Part shown: in pieces, positions 17,001 through 25,938 of the stretch
Layout of the letters: every line of letters starts with the position of its first letter
Position numbering within the stretch: the first letter of the stretch is position 1
NCBI RefSeq assembly: GCF_029531655.1
Contig: NZ_JANRMI010000007.1
Location: 48,757-112,756, forward strand
Source: Bdellovibrio svalbardensis
Lineage (GTDB): Bacteria > Bdellovibrionota > Bdellovibrionia > Bdellovibrionales > Bdellovibrionaceae
Reading direction: 5' to 3'
DNA: 64,000 bases
Translations under genes and position numbers: made by a program
Notes under the pieces: generated by a model
Seen by the model: only the letters and a program-made list of their open reading frames with translations
Told to the model about the DNA's origin: nothing
Databases searched by the model: none

Positions 17001-20000
17001 TTAAGGCTGATAGCCGCTGATCTTTGCAAGGAATCTGCGGGTTGCAGCACGGAAGTCATCAATAAAACCAAAGGCTGCTGGAACAACAACCAGAGTCAAC
17101 AAGGTCGAACTGATCAAACCGCCGATAATCGCGATCCCCATGGAAGTTCTCATCGCCGAAGCTTCATTCAAACCAATCGCAATCGGAATCATCCCGGCAA
17201 TCAACGCCAAGGAAGTCATCAAGATCGGACGAAGACGAGTGCGACATGCTTTTAGCAATGCCGAATTTCGATCCAGACCTTCATGCAATAGATGATTCGT
17301 ATAATCCACCAACAAGATGGAGTTCTTCGCCACCACTCCCAGCAACAAGACGATACCAATCAAAGAGAAGATGTCGATCGTTTTACCAAAGATCAAAAGC
17401 GCCAAAAAAGCCCCGGTCATCGCCAATGGCAAAGCCAAAAGAATTGTAAATGGTGTGATGAAGCTTTCGTACAAACTTGCCAAAACGAGGTAGATGAAAA
17501 TCACTCCCAGAACAATTGCGATCAACATATTATTGATCAAATCCTTAAAGTCATCGGCCTGACCCTGGAATTTAAAATCAATTCCTGAAGGTGGTGGCAA
17601 TTCAACTTTAATAATTCTTTCAAGTTCCGCGGAAGCTGTCCCCAAGGCACCGCCTTTGGCTAAGTTCGCTGAAACTTGAATGAAGCGATTTTTGTTCTGA
17701 CGATTGATTTGCGAGTAACCTTTGGTCTCCTCCCCTTTTGCAATTCGAGAAAGTGGAATCATATTATTGTTGCTGTTAGGAACAGAGGTGGTCGCAAATT
17801 GAGTTCTCAAGTCACGGTACTTCTCTTCAAAGCGAATGCGGATTTTATAATCAATTCCATTTTCACGATAGATGGCATCTTCGTTACCTTCAGTGCGATT
17901 GCGCAACTCTGCGCCGGCAGTCACCGTCGAAACCCCCAGGGCCTCAGATCTTTTGCGATCAAAAATAACATGGAATTCAGGCTTCCCGGCTCGGAAGTTG
18001 GTGTCCACATCAACCAACCCTGGAATCTTCTTCACGCGTTCGACAACCTTTTGGACATAAGCATTCAACTCATCCAAATTTTGACCCGTGAAATTCACAT
18101 TCAAAGGTTTTTGTGCCGATCCCACCGCATCGATATCCCCCACGGCCGCAATCGCGCGATCCTGGAATTGCTGAAGCTTTTTACGAACACTTTCCTTGTA
18201 GTCGGTCGTTGTCATCGAACGTTGCTTACGCTCCACCAAACGAATGAACATGCTTGCCTTATTCGACTCATTGTTCGCAGTTCCAATCGTTGAAACGACG
18301 ATATCCACCGCTGGATCACCATCGAAGATCTTTTCCACTTCGGAAGTAAAGGCGCTGGTTGCCGTCAAAGACGAACCTACTGGAGTTTCGATACTCACCA
18401 CAAACTCACCGGCATCATTGGCTGGCAGGAAAGTTTTCGGAATAAACGCAATCGTCCCCAAAGAAAGAACGAACACCAAGACACCGCCAAACAAGACTGT
18501 CTTCGGGCGACGCAAAGTGAACTTCAACAAAACTTCGTATATATCCTCCAACTTGGTCTGAAATCTGTCGAATGCTGAAAGCATGCGCCCAATAATTCCA
18601 GTGCCTTTCTTGTGCTCATCCGGATGAGCCAGATAAGCCGACATCATTGGAGCCACGGTGAAGGCATCGAAGATTGAAATGATCATCGTAAAGACCACGG
18701 TCAATCCGAACTGTTTAAAGAATTGTCCTACAATACCGCCCAAGAATGAAATCGGACCAAAAACCGCGATCACAACCAAAGTGGTCGCAACAACTGCCAT
18801 GGCCACCTCTTTAGTTCCATCCAATGCAGCGTCTTTTGGCTTTTTACCCATTTCCAAATGCCGGAAGATATTTTCCCGGACAACGATGGCATCATCGATC
18901 AAAAGACCGACAGCCAAAGACAGGGCCAACAAGGTCATCAAGTTGATGGTAAAGCCCATCGCATACATGATAACAAAGCCTCCCAAGAGGGAATTCGGCA
19001 AAGCCATCCCCGTGATCAAGGTCGAACGTGCCGACCCCAGGAAGAAGAACACCACGATTACACAAAGTATAATACCGATGATGATGGACTCATTCACGTC
19101 AGCCACATTCAAACGAATCGGACGAGAGGTGTCTCGCACCATTCGCACCTCACCATTCAAACCTTTTTCTTTAAGATAGGCATTCGCCTTTTCAATGTTC
19201 TTTTTAACAGAATCAGCAACCTGTACAGTATTTGATCCACGCTGCTTATAGACCTGTAGCAGTAAGGCTTTTTTACCCTTAATGCGCCCCATAGTCTTTT
19301 CATCTTCCAGACTTCGCACAACGGTTCCAATATCGCTGATCAAAACCGGGCGGTCCGAGCCCAAGAAATTCACATTCACTTCGCTCAATTGCTTCAGCGA
19401 TTCAAACTCTCCGCGAGTACGCAAAGCCGTCTCGTCTTTGGTATTCCAAACTTTACCAATTGGAATATCTTTCGAGGTGTCCATAATGCGTCTTGAGACC
19501 TGAAGCATAGAAATCTTGCGGTCTTGGATCTTGTTTTTATCAATGACAACATGGATTTCCTGCTTACGTCCGCCGTAAATCTCAACTTGCCCCACGTCTT
19601 TCAAACGATCAAACAGAGGCTTCACCGTCTCATTCGCCAAGTCGAAAGCTTGACCATCGGGAAGCTCTGTCGTGAGGGCTAATGTGACAATCGGCTGGTC
19701 GGCCGGGTCAAAGCGACGCACGATGGGTTCATAGATATCGGAAGGAAGATCCCTGCGGATATTCCCGATACGATTACGAACCTCCTGCTCCATCTCTTTG
19801 ATATCGGTACCCAAGTTGAATTCAAGAACGATCAGCGCCACACCGTCAAGATTGCTTGAAGTCAGTGTTTTCAAGCCTGACAAACTACCCAGCTCATCTT
19901 CGATGGGCTTGGACACTTGCTTCTCCAAGTCCAGCGGCGAAGCTCCTGGGTAAGTGACCTGAATCGCCAACACTGGGAAAGTGACGTCTGGAAAAAGATC

Positions 20001-20102
20001 CACGGGCATCTTCACCAATGAAAACGCACCCAAGATCAGCATTAATAAAACCACACAAAGAATCGTAATAGGTCGGCGAATCGATAAACTTGGAAGATTC
20101 AT
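17001..20102 (-). CDS. RND-family efflux transporter (AcrB-like)
   Basis: A 1033-aa inner-membrane proton-driven exporter of the AcrB/MdtB type with two repeats of one plus five helices separated by large periplasmic loops. TM4 contains the proton-relay Asp pair (AVGLLIDDAIVVRENIFRHLE), followed by GTKEVAMAVVATTLVV, and the mirrored second half ends in GVVAKNSILLVDYTN. The start overlaps the stop of the TolC gene as TAATG, so translation is coupled. No membrane-fusion adaptor lies in the operon, so it must borrow one from elsewhere or work without. Substrate unknown. Confidence 0.95.
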   Translation of the reverse strand: MNLPSLSIRRPITILCVVLLMLILGAFSLVKMPVDLFPDVTFPVLAIQVTYPGASPLDLEKQVSKPIEDELGSLSGLKTLTSSNLDGVALIVLEFNLGTDIKEMEQEVRNRIGNIRRDLPSDIYEPIVRRFDPADQPIVTLALTTELPDGQAFDLANETVKPLFDRLKDVGQVEIYGGRKQEIHVVIDKNKIQDRKISMLQVSRRIMDTSKDIPIGKVWNTKDETALRTRGEFESLKQLSEVNVNFLGSDRPVLISDIGTVVRSLEDEKTMGRIKGKKALLLQVYKQRGSNTVQVADSVKKNIEKANAYLKEKGLNGEVRMVRDTSRPIRLNVADVNESIIIGIILCVIVVFFFLGSARSTLITGMALPNSLLGGFVIMYAMGFTINLMTLLALSLAVGLLIDDAIVVRENIFRHLEMGKKPKDAALDGTKEVAMAVVATTLVVIAVFGPISFLGGIVGQFFKQFGLTVVFTMIISIFDAFTVAPMMSAYLAHPDEHKKGTGIIGRMLSAFDRFQTKLEDIYEVLLKFTLRRPKTVLFGGVLVFVLSLGTIAFIPKTFLPANDAGEFVVSIETPVGSSLTATSAFTSEVEKIFDGDPAVDIVVSTIGTANNESNKASMFIRLVERKQRSMTTTDYKESVRKKLQQFQDRAIAAVGDIDAVGSAQKPLNVNFTGQNLDELNAYVQKVVERVKKIPGLVDVDTNFRAGKPEFHVIFDRKRSEALGVSTVTAGAELRNRTEGNEDAIYRENGIDYKIRIRFEEKYRDLRTQFATTSVPNSNNNMIPLSRIAKGEETKGYSQINRQNKNRFIQVSANLAKGGALGTASAELERIIKVELPPPSGIDFKFQGQADDFKDLINNMLIAIVLGVIFIYLVLASLYESFITPFTILLALPLAMTGAFLALLIFGKTIDIFSLIGIVLLLGVVAKNSILLVDYTNHLLHEGLDRNSALLKACRTRLRPILMTSLALIAGMIPIAIGLNEASAMRTSMGIAIIGGLISSTLLTLVVVPAAFGFIDDFRAATRRFLAKISGYQP

Positions 20103-21529
20103 TATTTTTCCTCAATGGCGACAAACAATCGACCTTGAGCCTCCATCTTTCTTTGTTCTGATTTTAAGCGAACAAGATTCAACTTCGCCAATCCAGCATC
20201 TTCTTCAGCATTGACGACGTTATTAGTAACAGAGCGACCTTTGTTGAATAAATCAGCCTCTGCTTTCGCGCGATCATCCTGAAGTCTCATGACCTGATCC
20301 GCTGCCTCTATGCGCCTTGTGAGCTCAGAATAGCGACGATTGATTTCCACCCAAGAACTTTCACTCTCTAGAAACTTTCTTTCGCTGACCAGCTTTGCAG
20401 ACAAAGCGTTCTTTTTGGAAATATTGCGAGCGGCATTTTTCACGTCGGTATCAAATGTATAAATGAAGTTTAAAGACACCTTCGCTGTTGGACGATCTGT
20501 ATTCGTCCAGTTGGCAACCGCTTTGGGCATATTTTCTTCAATGGAGTGAGTATTATAAGAGCCCGCCAAGACCAAGTCTGGACGATACGAATCTTCGACC
20601 TGTAGAGAACTCAAGGCACTGGCTTTGGCTTCTAGACTTGAGAGGTAGGCGTCCAATTGCAGAACTCTTCCCTTGTCGCCATCAACCATGGAACTCAAAG
20701 TGCGGGCCTTAGAAATATCCCCCGTCATCTCCGGCAGAGTTTCTGTGGATCCCAACTCAAGATAGTCACGCAATGACTGCTTCGCAGCAGCCAAGTCATC
20801 TTCAACCGCAATCAATAACAACTGCCGCGTTGAAACTAGCGCCTGAGTTTGCAGGAGCTCCGCTCGTTCACTAATACCATCGTTCACACGGCGACGAGTC
20901 CAAGACTCGATGCGCTTGGCACGCTCCAAGGAATCACGACTGATTTTGAGATTCTCAATGGCATAGAGATAATCCCAGTAAGCAACTTCGGCATTCACCA
21001 AAAGATTTTTTCCCTGTAAATCAAAGCGCCCTTTTTCTGCTGCTGTTGCTACTTCTTCAGTTTGCCAGCGAAGGCGCGTGGCATTTCCGAAAAAGTCTTT
21101 CCATAAAGACTGCGATAAAGACACTCCCAATGAACCCGTGCCAAATCTATTCAAAGCCGGGGTTTGCCCTAGCAAAACACCAGGATTGTCATAATCTGCC
21201 GCTTCTGCAGAAAGGCCCACAGACGTTCCGGTTGAGAAGTCCTTTTGCAAACCCAACGAGTAACCATTCACTTTGCTTTCTTTGGCGCCCAAAGAAACAA
21301 ACTGACTCAAAGGGCTTTTATCATCGATGTAATAGGCATTTGCGCTAAGGATAGGAACCAAACTGATATCACCAGCTTCTTTGCGCAAATCCGCCGCTTC
21401 TTTTTGAACACTATAAGCTTGAACTGTTTTATTCTTACTTTGAACTGCTTTGAGATACTCCTGCAAATTCATTGCGAATGCGCTGGAGGGGGCCACGATC
21501 AACAGGGCCGCTAGAGATCTTAACTTCAT
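20102..21529 (-). CDS. TolC-family outer-membrane efflux protein
   Basis: About 475 aa with a Sec signal (MKLRSLAALLI... cut after AFA). The mature protein is long, alpha-helical and made of two similar halves rich in Ala, Leu, Glu and Lys, as in TolC channel subunits that trimerise into an outer-membrane and periplasmic tunnel. The start at 21529 has AGAAGGG nine bases upstream; a GTG at 21553 is less likely. Cotranscribed with the RND pump, whose start overlaps its stop. Confidence 0.88.
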   Translation of the reverse strand: MKLRSLAALLIVAPSSAFAMNLQEYLKAVQSKNKTVQAYSVQKEAADLRKEAGDISLVPILSANAYYIDDKSPLSQFVSLGAKESKVNGYSLGLQKDFSTGTSVGLSAEAADYDNPGVLLGQTPALNRFGTGSLGVSLSQSLWKDFFGNATRLRWQTEEVATAAEKGRFDLQGKNLLVNAEVAYWDYLYAIENLKISRDSLERAKRIESWTRRRVNDGISERAELLQTQALVSTRQLLLIAVEDDLAAAKQSLRDYLELGSTETLPEMTGDISKARTLSSMVDGDKGRVLQLDAYLSSLEAKASALSSLQVEDSYRPDLVLAGSYNTHSIEENMPKAVANWTNTDRPTAKVSLNFIYTFDTDVKNAARNISKKNALSAKLVSERKFLESESSWVEINRRYSELTRRIEAADQVMRLQDDRAKAEADLFNKGRSVTNNVVNAEEDAGLAKLNLVRLKSEQRKMEAQGRLFVAIEEK

Positions 21530-21636
21530 TGGCATCATCCCTTCTAAGAACACCTCGATAATTTGATTTAATAAACCCGTTAAATCAAATCATTAAATGT
21601 CCTAGCTATTTGCATAAATAGAAGGGAGATTATATA

Positions 21637-21666
21637 AAAAAACCTCTGATCCCTCAGAGGTTTTTT
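21637..21666 (-). terminator. Terminator of the Cys-rich lipoprotein gene
   Basis: A 13-bp stem (21637-21649 with 21654-21666) with TCCC loop and runs of A and T at the ends. It lies 29 nt after the stop on the minus strand and insulates the downstream tolC-RND operon. Confidence 0.8.
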
Positions 21667-21694
21667 ATTTAACAAACTTCTTTAACAGAGAAGC

Positions 21695-21910
21695 CTATTT
21701 GCTTGCAGCTGCCTTTTCTTCACCTTTGCAGTGCGCGCAGCCTGCTTCCGACTTCGCAGAGTCTTTTGCAGCACTGTGCATTGGGCACTCTTTAGTTTCC
21801 GCACAAGCCGCTTTATCTTTACCGCAAGCACAAGACATTTCCGTGGTTTTGTGTGCACAAGCTGCCATAGTGAGGGCCATCGCCGCTGACATTAGAATTG
21901 CTTTAAACAT
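21695..21910 (-). CDS. Small Cys/His-rich lipoprotein
   Basis: A 71-aa precursor with a lipoprotein signal ending MAAC. The roughly 53-residue mature part has seven more cysteines in a pattern of CAC, C, CPMH and CAHC with Lys, Ala and Glu between. This looks like a metal-binding (copper or zinc) or metal-buffering lipoprotein; no named family recognised. An AAGGAGA site lies 8 nt before the ATG. It is a single-gene unit with its own terminator, beside but separate from the efflux operon. Confidence 0.7.
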   Translation of the reverse strand: MFKAILMSAAMALTMAACAHKTTEMSCACGKDKAACAETKECPMHSAAKDSAKSEAGCAHCKGEEKAAASK

Positions 21911-22210
21911 TGAGTTCTCTCCTTCAACAAAGTTGATATAATAAGAGCATAAGGTCCCTCATGCCGCCCGACAACCTTGTATTGCTAGAAGACCAGGTTG
22001 ATATGGACGCACTTAAACAGCGAAATAATTACCCTCAACGCTGCACCTCGTAACAGAAAATGTCCATAAGTGGGCAAAAATAGGGCAATTTCCACGACTC
22101 CTCTGGACTTAATGCGCGGCAGCCAATGGGGATCAAAATCTAACAAATTGTTTTGTTGAAACTCGGAACAGACTTTGGCTAAATGGCCTCATTCATTCAG
22201 CGGGGGCATA
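21911..22210. other. 300-bp intergenic region, no gene seen
   Basis: Lies between the divergent lipoprotein and nuclease genes, so it should hold both promoters. No convincing ORF, RNA or repeat was seen. Confidence 0.5.
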
Positions 22211-23128
22211 ATGAATTTCATGAGGGGAATGAAAATTCAGGTAAAATACGTTGTGGTTTTATCCACACTATTGTTCAGCCTTGTTGCGCGCACGCAGGAA
22301 GCCTCTCCAGGTTCTTCCACGCAAGCTCCGACAGCACAAACACAAGCTCCTCTTTATCAGCAGTACTATACTGTCAATGAGGCTGAGACCGAAAAAGTAA
22401 CGGTCCCAACAAAAAAAGCCACTTTCTCGATGGCCGCGGATCTTTCCCCAGAACACCTTCTGCAATCGGCACAGGTTGTTGTCGTCAATCTGCTTAAATG
22501 GCTTTTGCACGACGAGCCTCTCTCTATTCCTCAAGAAAAATACCTTCGCAAACTTCACTTCGGACGCTGGATCAATGATCCAACGGATGACACCTGCATG
22601 AACACTCGCGCGCGAGTTCTTGTTCGTGATAGCCAAGTCGATGTGACTTACAGGGGGCCTCGCCAGTGCTCTGTGGAGGCTGGAAAATGGCAAGATCCAT
22701 ATGCTGGACAAGAAGTCACCGAAGCAAAAGCCATACAAATTGACCATATGGTCCCGCTGAAAAACGCTTATCTATCTGGCGCTTGGGAGTGGGATTATAA
22801 AACTCGCTGCCTCTATGCGAACTATATGAACTTCAAGCCGCATTTGGTTTCATCTGGCGCGCATGAGAACATGTCGAAGAGTGACAAAGGTCCGGAAGGA
22901 TATCTTCCACCAAATGAAAACTTCCGCTGCGAATACATTCGCAATTGGGTCGCGGTAAAAGCGATCTGGCACCTAAGAATGAATCCTGTGGAAGTACAAG
23001 CTATTTACGACGCCGTTAAGCAATACAACTGCAACCTCAACTCTTTCAAAATGAGCCTTGATGGTCTTGCTAAACAGCGCGAATTTATCGAAGCGAATTT
23101 GAACTTCTGCATCGTCAACAAAAGATGA
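22211..23128 (+). CDS. Exported HNH-family nuclease (DUF1524-like)
   Basis: A 305-aa protein with a probable Sec signal (MKIQVKYVVVLSTLLFSLVA region), a Gln/Thr/Pro-rich linker, and a C-terminal domain of the HNH/DUF1524 type. IQIDHMVPLKNAY supplies the Asp-His core, NYMNF follows at the expected Asn position, and HENMSKSDKGPEGY resembles the third element. Several cysteines fit an oxidising compartment. GGGGG precedes the ATG by about 5 nt. A secreted DNase would suit digestion of prey nucleic acid, which is inference. The stop overlaps the next start by 4 nt (ATGA). Confidence 0.82.
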   Translation: MNFMRGMKIQVKYVVVLSTLLFSLVARTQEASPGSSTQAPTAQTQAPLYQQYYTVNEAETEKVTVPTKKATFSMAADLSPEHLLQSAQVVVVNLLKWLLHDEPLSIPQEKYLRKLHFGRWINDPTDDTCMNTRARVLVRDSQVDVTYRGPRQCSVEAGKWQDPYAGQEVTEAKAIQIDHMVPLKNAYLSGAWEWDYKTRCLYANYMNFKPHLVSSGAHENMSKSDKGPEGYLPPNENFRCEYIRNWVAVKAIWHLRMNPVEVQAIYDAVKQYNCNLNSFKMSLDGLAKQREFIEANLNFCIVNKR

Positions 23129-23802
23129 TCTTCAAGATTCTCTTTGAGGATGAGTTCTTTATCGTCGCGGAAAAACCCGCCGGACTCCCCTCTCAACCTA
23201 CTGTTGATAAAAAGAGACCTGATTTCTTCACACTCCTAAAAAAACAACTTCAAGAAGAGCGCGGTAAAGAATTTTACCTGGCTCTTCATCATCGTCTGGA
23301 CCGTGACACCTCGGGTGTGATGATTTTTGCCAAGAACAAAGAGGCCAATGAACCCTTGGCTGAACTTTTTAAAAATCACCAAATCCAGAAAACTTATATT
23401 TGCTTTACTCAACCGCGAAAATGTCCCGATTTCTGGGAAGAGCAAAACTTCTTAGCTGAAGTTCGCGACCCGGTATTGAAGAAAATGAAGATGAAGTCCG
23501 TCCGCTCCGGCGGTCAAAAAGCTCACACCGAGTTCCAACTTCTGGAAAGACTCAAAAAAGGTCTGATGGTCCAAGCCCGCCCTCTTTCAGGGCGCATGCA
23601 CCAGATTCGTGTTCATTTATCTGAAAATCACATGGGAATATTTGGTGATGACATCTATCCTTGCTTAAAAATTCCGCAGGCTCCGCGACTAATGCTGCAC
23701 GCGTTCAGCCTGGAGTTCATCCACCCTTTCACTCGAGAAAAAGTCCTTGTGGAGGCTCCGCTACCGGCCGATATGGAAGAGTTTAAACTCTCTTTATCTT
23801 AA
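23125..23802 (+). CDS. RluA-family RNA pseudouridine synthase
   Basis: A 225-aa single-domain pseudouridine synthase with the catalytic motif HRLDRDTSGVMIF (catalytic Asp in RLDRDT, about residue 60) and GRMHQIRVHL near residue 160. There is no S4 domain, as in RluA or TruC rather than RluC and RluD. It modifies rRNA or tRNA uridines; the site cannot be predicted. Its ATG overlaps the nuclease stop, so the two are translated together although their functions look unrelated. Confidence 0.9.
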   Translation: MIFKILFEDEFFIVAEKPAGLPSQPTVDKKRPDFFTLLKKQLQEERGKEFYLALHHRLDRDTSGVMIFAKNKEANEPLAELFKNHQIQKTYICFTQPRKCPDFWEEQNFLAEVRDPVLKKMKMKSVRSGGQKAHTEFQLLERLKKGLMVQARPLSGRMHQIRVHLSENHMGIFGDDIYPCLKIPQAPRLMLHAFSLEFIHPFTREKVLVEAPLPADMEEFKLSLS

Positions 23803-23806
23803 GCCG

Positions 23807-23834
23807 TTGACCTTTAATTCAGAAACGGTATCAT
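23807..23834 (+). promoter_or_regulatory. tRNA-Leu promoter
   Basis: TTGACC (23807-23812) and TATCAT (23829-23834) spaced 16 bp, ending 12 nt before the first tRNA base. A good sigma-70 match. Confidence 0.65.
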
Positions 23835-23846
23835 AGAACGCTCACT

Positions 23847-23935
23847 GCCCCGGTGGCGAAATAGGTAGACGCACAGGACTTAAAATCCTGAGATTCGCAA
23901 GGGTCGTGCCGGTTCAAGTCCGGCCCGGGGCACCA
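23847..23935 (+). tRNA. tRNA-Leu (anticodon UAA), CCA encoded
   Basis: The 7-bp acceptor stem (23847-23853 with 23925-23931), D-arm, anticodon stem CAGGA/TCCTG with loop CTTAAAA, a long class II variable arm and T-arm GCCGG-TTCAAGT-CCGGC all fold. The anticodon is TAA, reading UUA. Discriminator A and CCA follow. The 3' end is overlapped on the opposite strand by the last codons of a serine recombinase, the usual picture of an element integrated at a tRNA gene. Confidence 0.97.
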
Positions 23936-25621
23936 TTTCCAACAGTACTCGAACCCACACGGGTTGAGCTGTTGAGATACAAAAGCTGACTTTCGAGTCG
24001 GCTTTTTTTATGTCCAAAATCTGCCGCCACTGTGGCGGTGGATGGAGTTCCTTCGGTTCCGGTTGCTTTCAAAGGTTCTTCTTTTACCGGCGCATACAGA
24101 CCCATTTTGATCTTAGTTGGGTGGATTTCTATGAATTTCACCAGATTTGTAAGGACCGGCCTTTGAAGCTCTTTAGGGGCTTGTTGTAAATTCGCCAAAA
24201 CTTGTTGGATTTTAGCGGTGAAACCCTTCTGGTCGATTTCTTGAGCGCGTAAATCCAGTTCTTTGGTTTTTAGAGTTTCCTTAGCAAGCTTCAAATCGTT
24301 CAACTTTTGAGTCATCTGTTTGATTTGTTCATAAAAAGCTTCCGCTGGAACCTCAGCGGGAAGGTCCGCGATTCTTTGCACTAAGTTGCTAATGCGTTTT
24401 GAGGTCGTCAGTATTTCTTGATCTAGCTTTTTGGTTTGCGCATGAAGCTCTGGCAAGTCGCTTGTGGTCTTTGATTGGTAAATCTCGATCCACTTTGCAA
24501 TGAGGCTTGAATCGCTTAACAAGGCCTTTAAAGACTTAATGACGATCTCTTCAAGTCTTGGCGCTCTGACATTCTTCACTTGGCATTGATGGGCGTGATC
24601 CTTTGCTAAAGGATTCTTTAGTTGAGGATGACCATAGTAAAAGTGTTTTTCAGTTCGGCCAGTGCCGGACTTTCCACCGAGAGATTTTCCGCATTCACCA
24701 CATTGAACAAGCTTGGTGAGTGGGAATGGATACTTCTTCCAAGTCTCGGGCTTGTATCTATTCTTGTTTTTACTTAGGCGTTCTTGAACCTTATTGAATG
24801 ATTCTTCGCTGATGATTGCCGGCCAGACGGCTTTTATCGTCTCTATAGCACCGTCTTTGTGTTTTACTTCTTTAAGACCCAGATACGTTTTGTTGGTTAA
24901 AAGAGATTGTAATGTGTCGACAGTAAAGATTTTGCCGCCTCTTTCGATGCCATGCTTGTTCGTGAACTTCTTGTTGAAGATCCCTTGCTCGATCAATGCG
25001 ACTTGGGTTTTACGGAGAGTTTCTTTTTCCAAAAAGGTCGCAAATATTTTCTGAACAGCACTTGCTTCATCTTGATTGACAACAAGTTCACCTTTGTTTT
25101 TGGGATTACGATCATAGCCTAATGGAATTGTCCCGCCATTAAAAAGTCCACGCTTAGATCGAGACAACCAATTAGCTGCGATCCGTTCAGACGTTTGCAT
25201 GCGCTCGTACTGGGCATAGTTGATAAGATTAAAGACCATCATCTCGCCACTGGCAGTTGTTGTATCAAACTGCTCGCGTAAAGTGACGAAGCTTGCTTTG
25301 TGCTTTTTTAAAAGATCCCAGACCTCACAAAAGTCTTTGATATTGCGATTAAGGCGAGACAACTCTGTCGCGATGATGAGATCAATTTTTCCGAGTTTAA
25401 TGTCATTAAGTAAACGTAGGAACTCAGGGCGCCCCTTCATGTTCTTGGCGGATTTTCCTTCGTCACAGTAAATATCAACCAAGGTTCCCCAGTTGGCTTC
25501 TCTTTTGTTTTGAAATTCAATGTATTCTATTAAGCGAGTTTTTTTGCGAGACAAGTGAGCCATCTTGGATTCTGGCTTGTTCTTCCGTAGACACACGGAT
25601 GTAGATTCCGATTCTTTTCAT
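23914..25621 (-). pseudogene. Large serine recombinase, split by a frameshift at an A7 run
   Basis: Large serine recombinase. The real start is the ATG at 25621: that frame reads MKRIGIYIRVSTEEQARIQDG, with the catalytic Ser in YIRVST, and has an AGGAGG site. At seven consecutive A (minus strand, near 25536-25542) it changes to another frame, which then stays open for about 540 codons through RLNRNIKDF, the recombinase domain, a zinc-ribbon beginning CGECGKSLGG, and a coiled coil. With six A the frames would join as SQKTRLIEY. It is thus a single-base frameshift, a sequencing error, or recoding by slippage. The last ~25 codons run through the tRNA terminator into tRNA-Leu antisense. Confidence 0.85.
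23983..24009 (+). terminator. Terminator of tRNA-Leu with UUCG tetraloop
   Basis: A 9-bp stem (23983-23991 with 23996-24004, one G-U) closed by a TTCG tetraloop, then a run of seven T. It is also read antisense as C-terminal codons of the recombinase. Confidence 0.85.
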
Positions 25622-25806
25622 TATCTAGCCTCCTTCATTTCTGAAGCTGTGCTTTGATCACTCGCTTGATCCTGCTGCTGTTTCATAGCACGGTCAATTT
25701 CGAGCAAGGCTTTTACCAGTTGCACAACTTGGTTTTCGTAGTCAGTTCGTTTTAATTTCACCTCAGTTACTTCGATGTCGTAGCTTTGTAATCCTACAAC
25801 TCGCAT
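25621..25806 (-). CDS. Small protein upstream of the serine recombinase
   Basis: A 61-aa polar, probably alpha-helical protein, the second half rich in Gln, Lys, Glu and Ala with coiled-coil character. No family recognised. Its stop overlaps the recombinase ATG as TAATG, and the recombinase ribosome site lies in its last codons, so the pair is translationally coupled. It may be a recombination directionality or accessory factor by position; that is inference. It has no good ribosome site of its own but starts on the last base of a tiny upstream reading frame. Confidence 0.55.
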   Translation of the reverse strand: MRVVGLQSYDIEVTEVKLKRTDYENQVVQLVKALLEIDRAMKQQQDQASDQSTASEMKEAR

Positions 25807-25829
25807 CAATTACTAATTTCCTTATCCAT
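25806..25829 (-). CDS. Putative 7-codon leader peptide MDKEISN
   Basis: ATG at 25829 with an excellent GGAGGTG site 7 nt upstream. After seven codons it ends in TGA, whose A is the first base of the next ATG (TGATG). A strong ribosome site in front of a tiny frame, and none in front of the following ORF, suggests translational coupling or attenuation. Too short to be sure it is translated. Confidence 0.4.
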   Translation of the reverse strand: MDKEISN

Positions 25830-25938
25830 ATACACACCTCCATTTTTTTGATTATTGTTTTTTGCTTTTTCCTCCTCTCATCTTGTCCCCCTCTCTCTTA
25901 CTCTATTTCATTTATATTTTCCTATTAATTTTTCTTAT
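25830..25938 (-). promoter_or_regulatory. Purine-rich leader of the recombinase operon
   Basis: On the minus strand this roughly 110-nt stretch is almost all A and G (the plus strand is nearly pure C and T), unlike any neighbouring sequence. It holds several AGGAGG-like segments and leads into the leader peptide. It is probably the untranslated leader of the recombinase operon; no promoter boxes are obvious within it. Confidence 0.4.
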
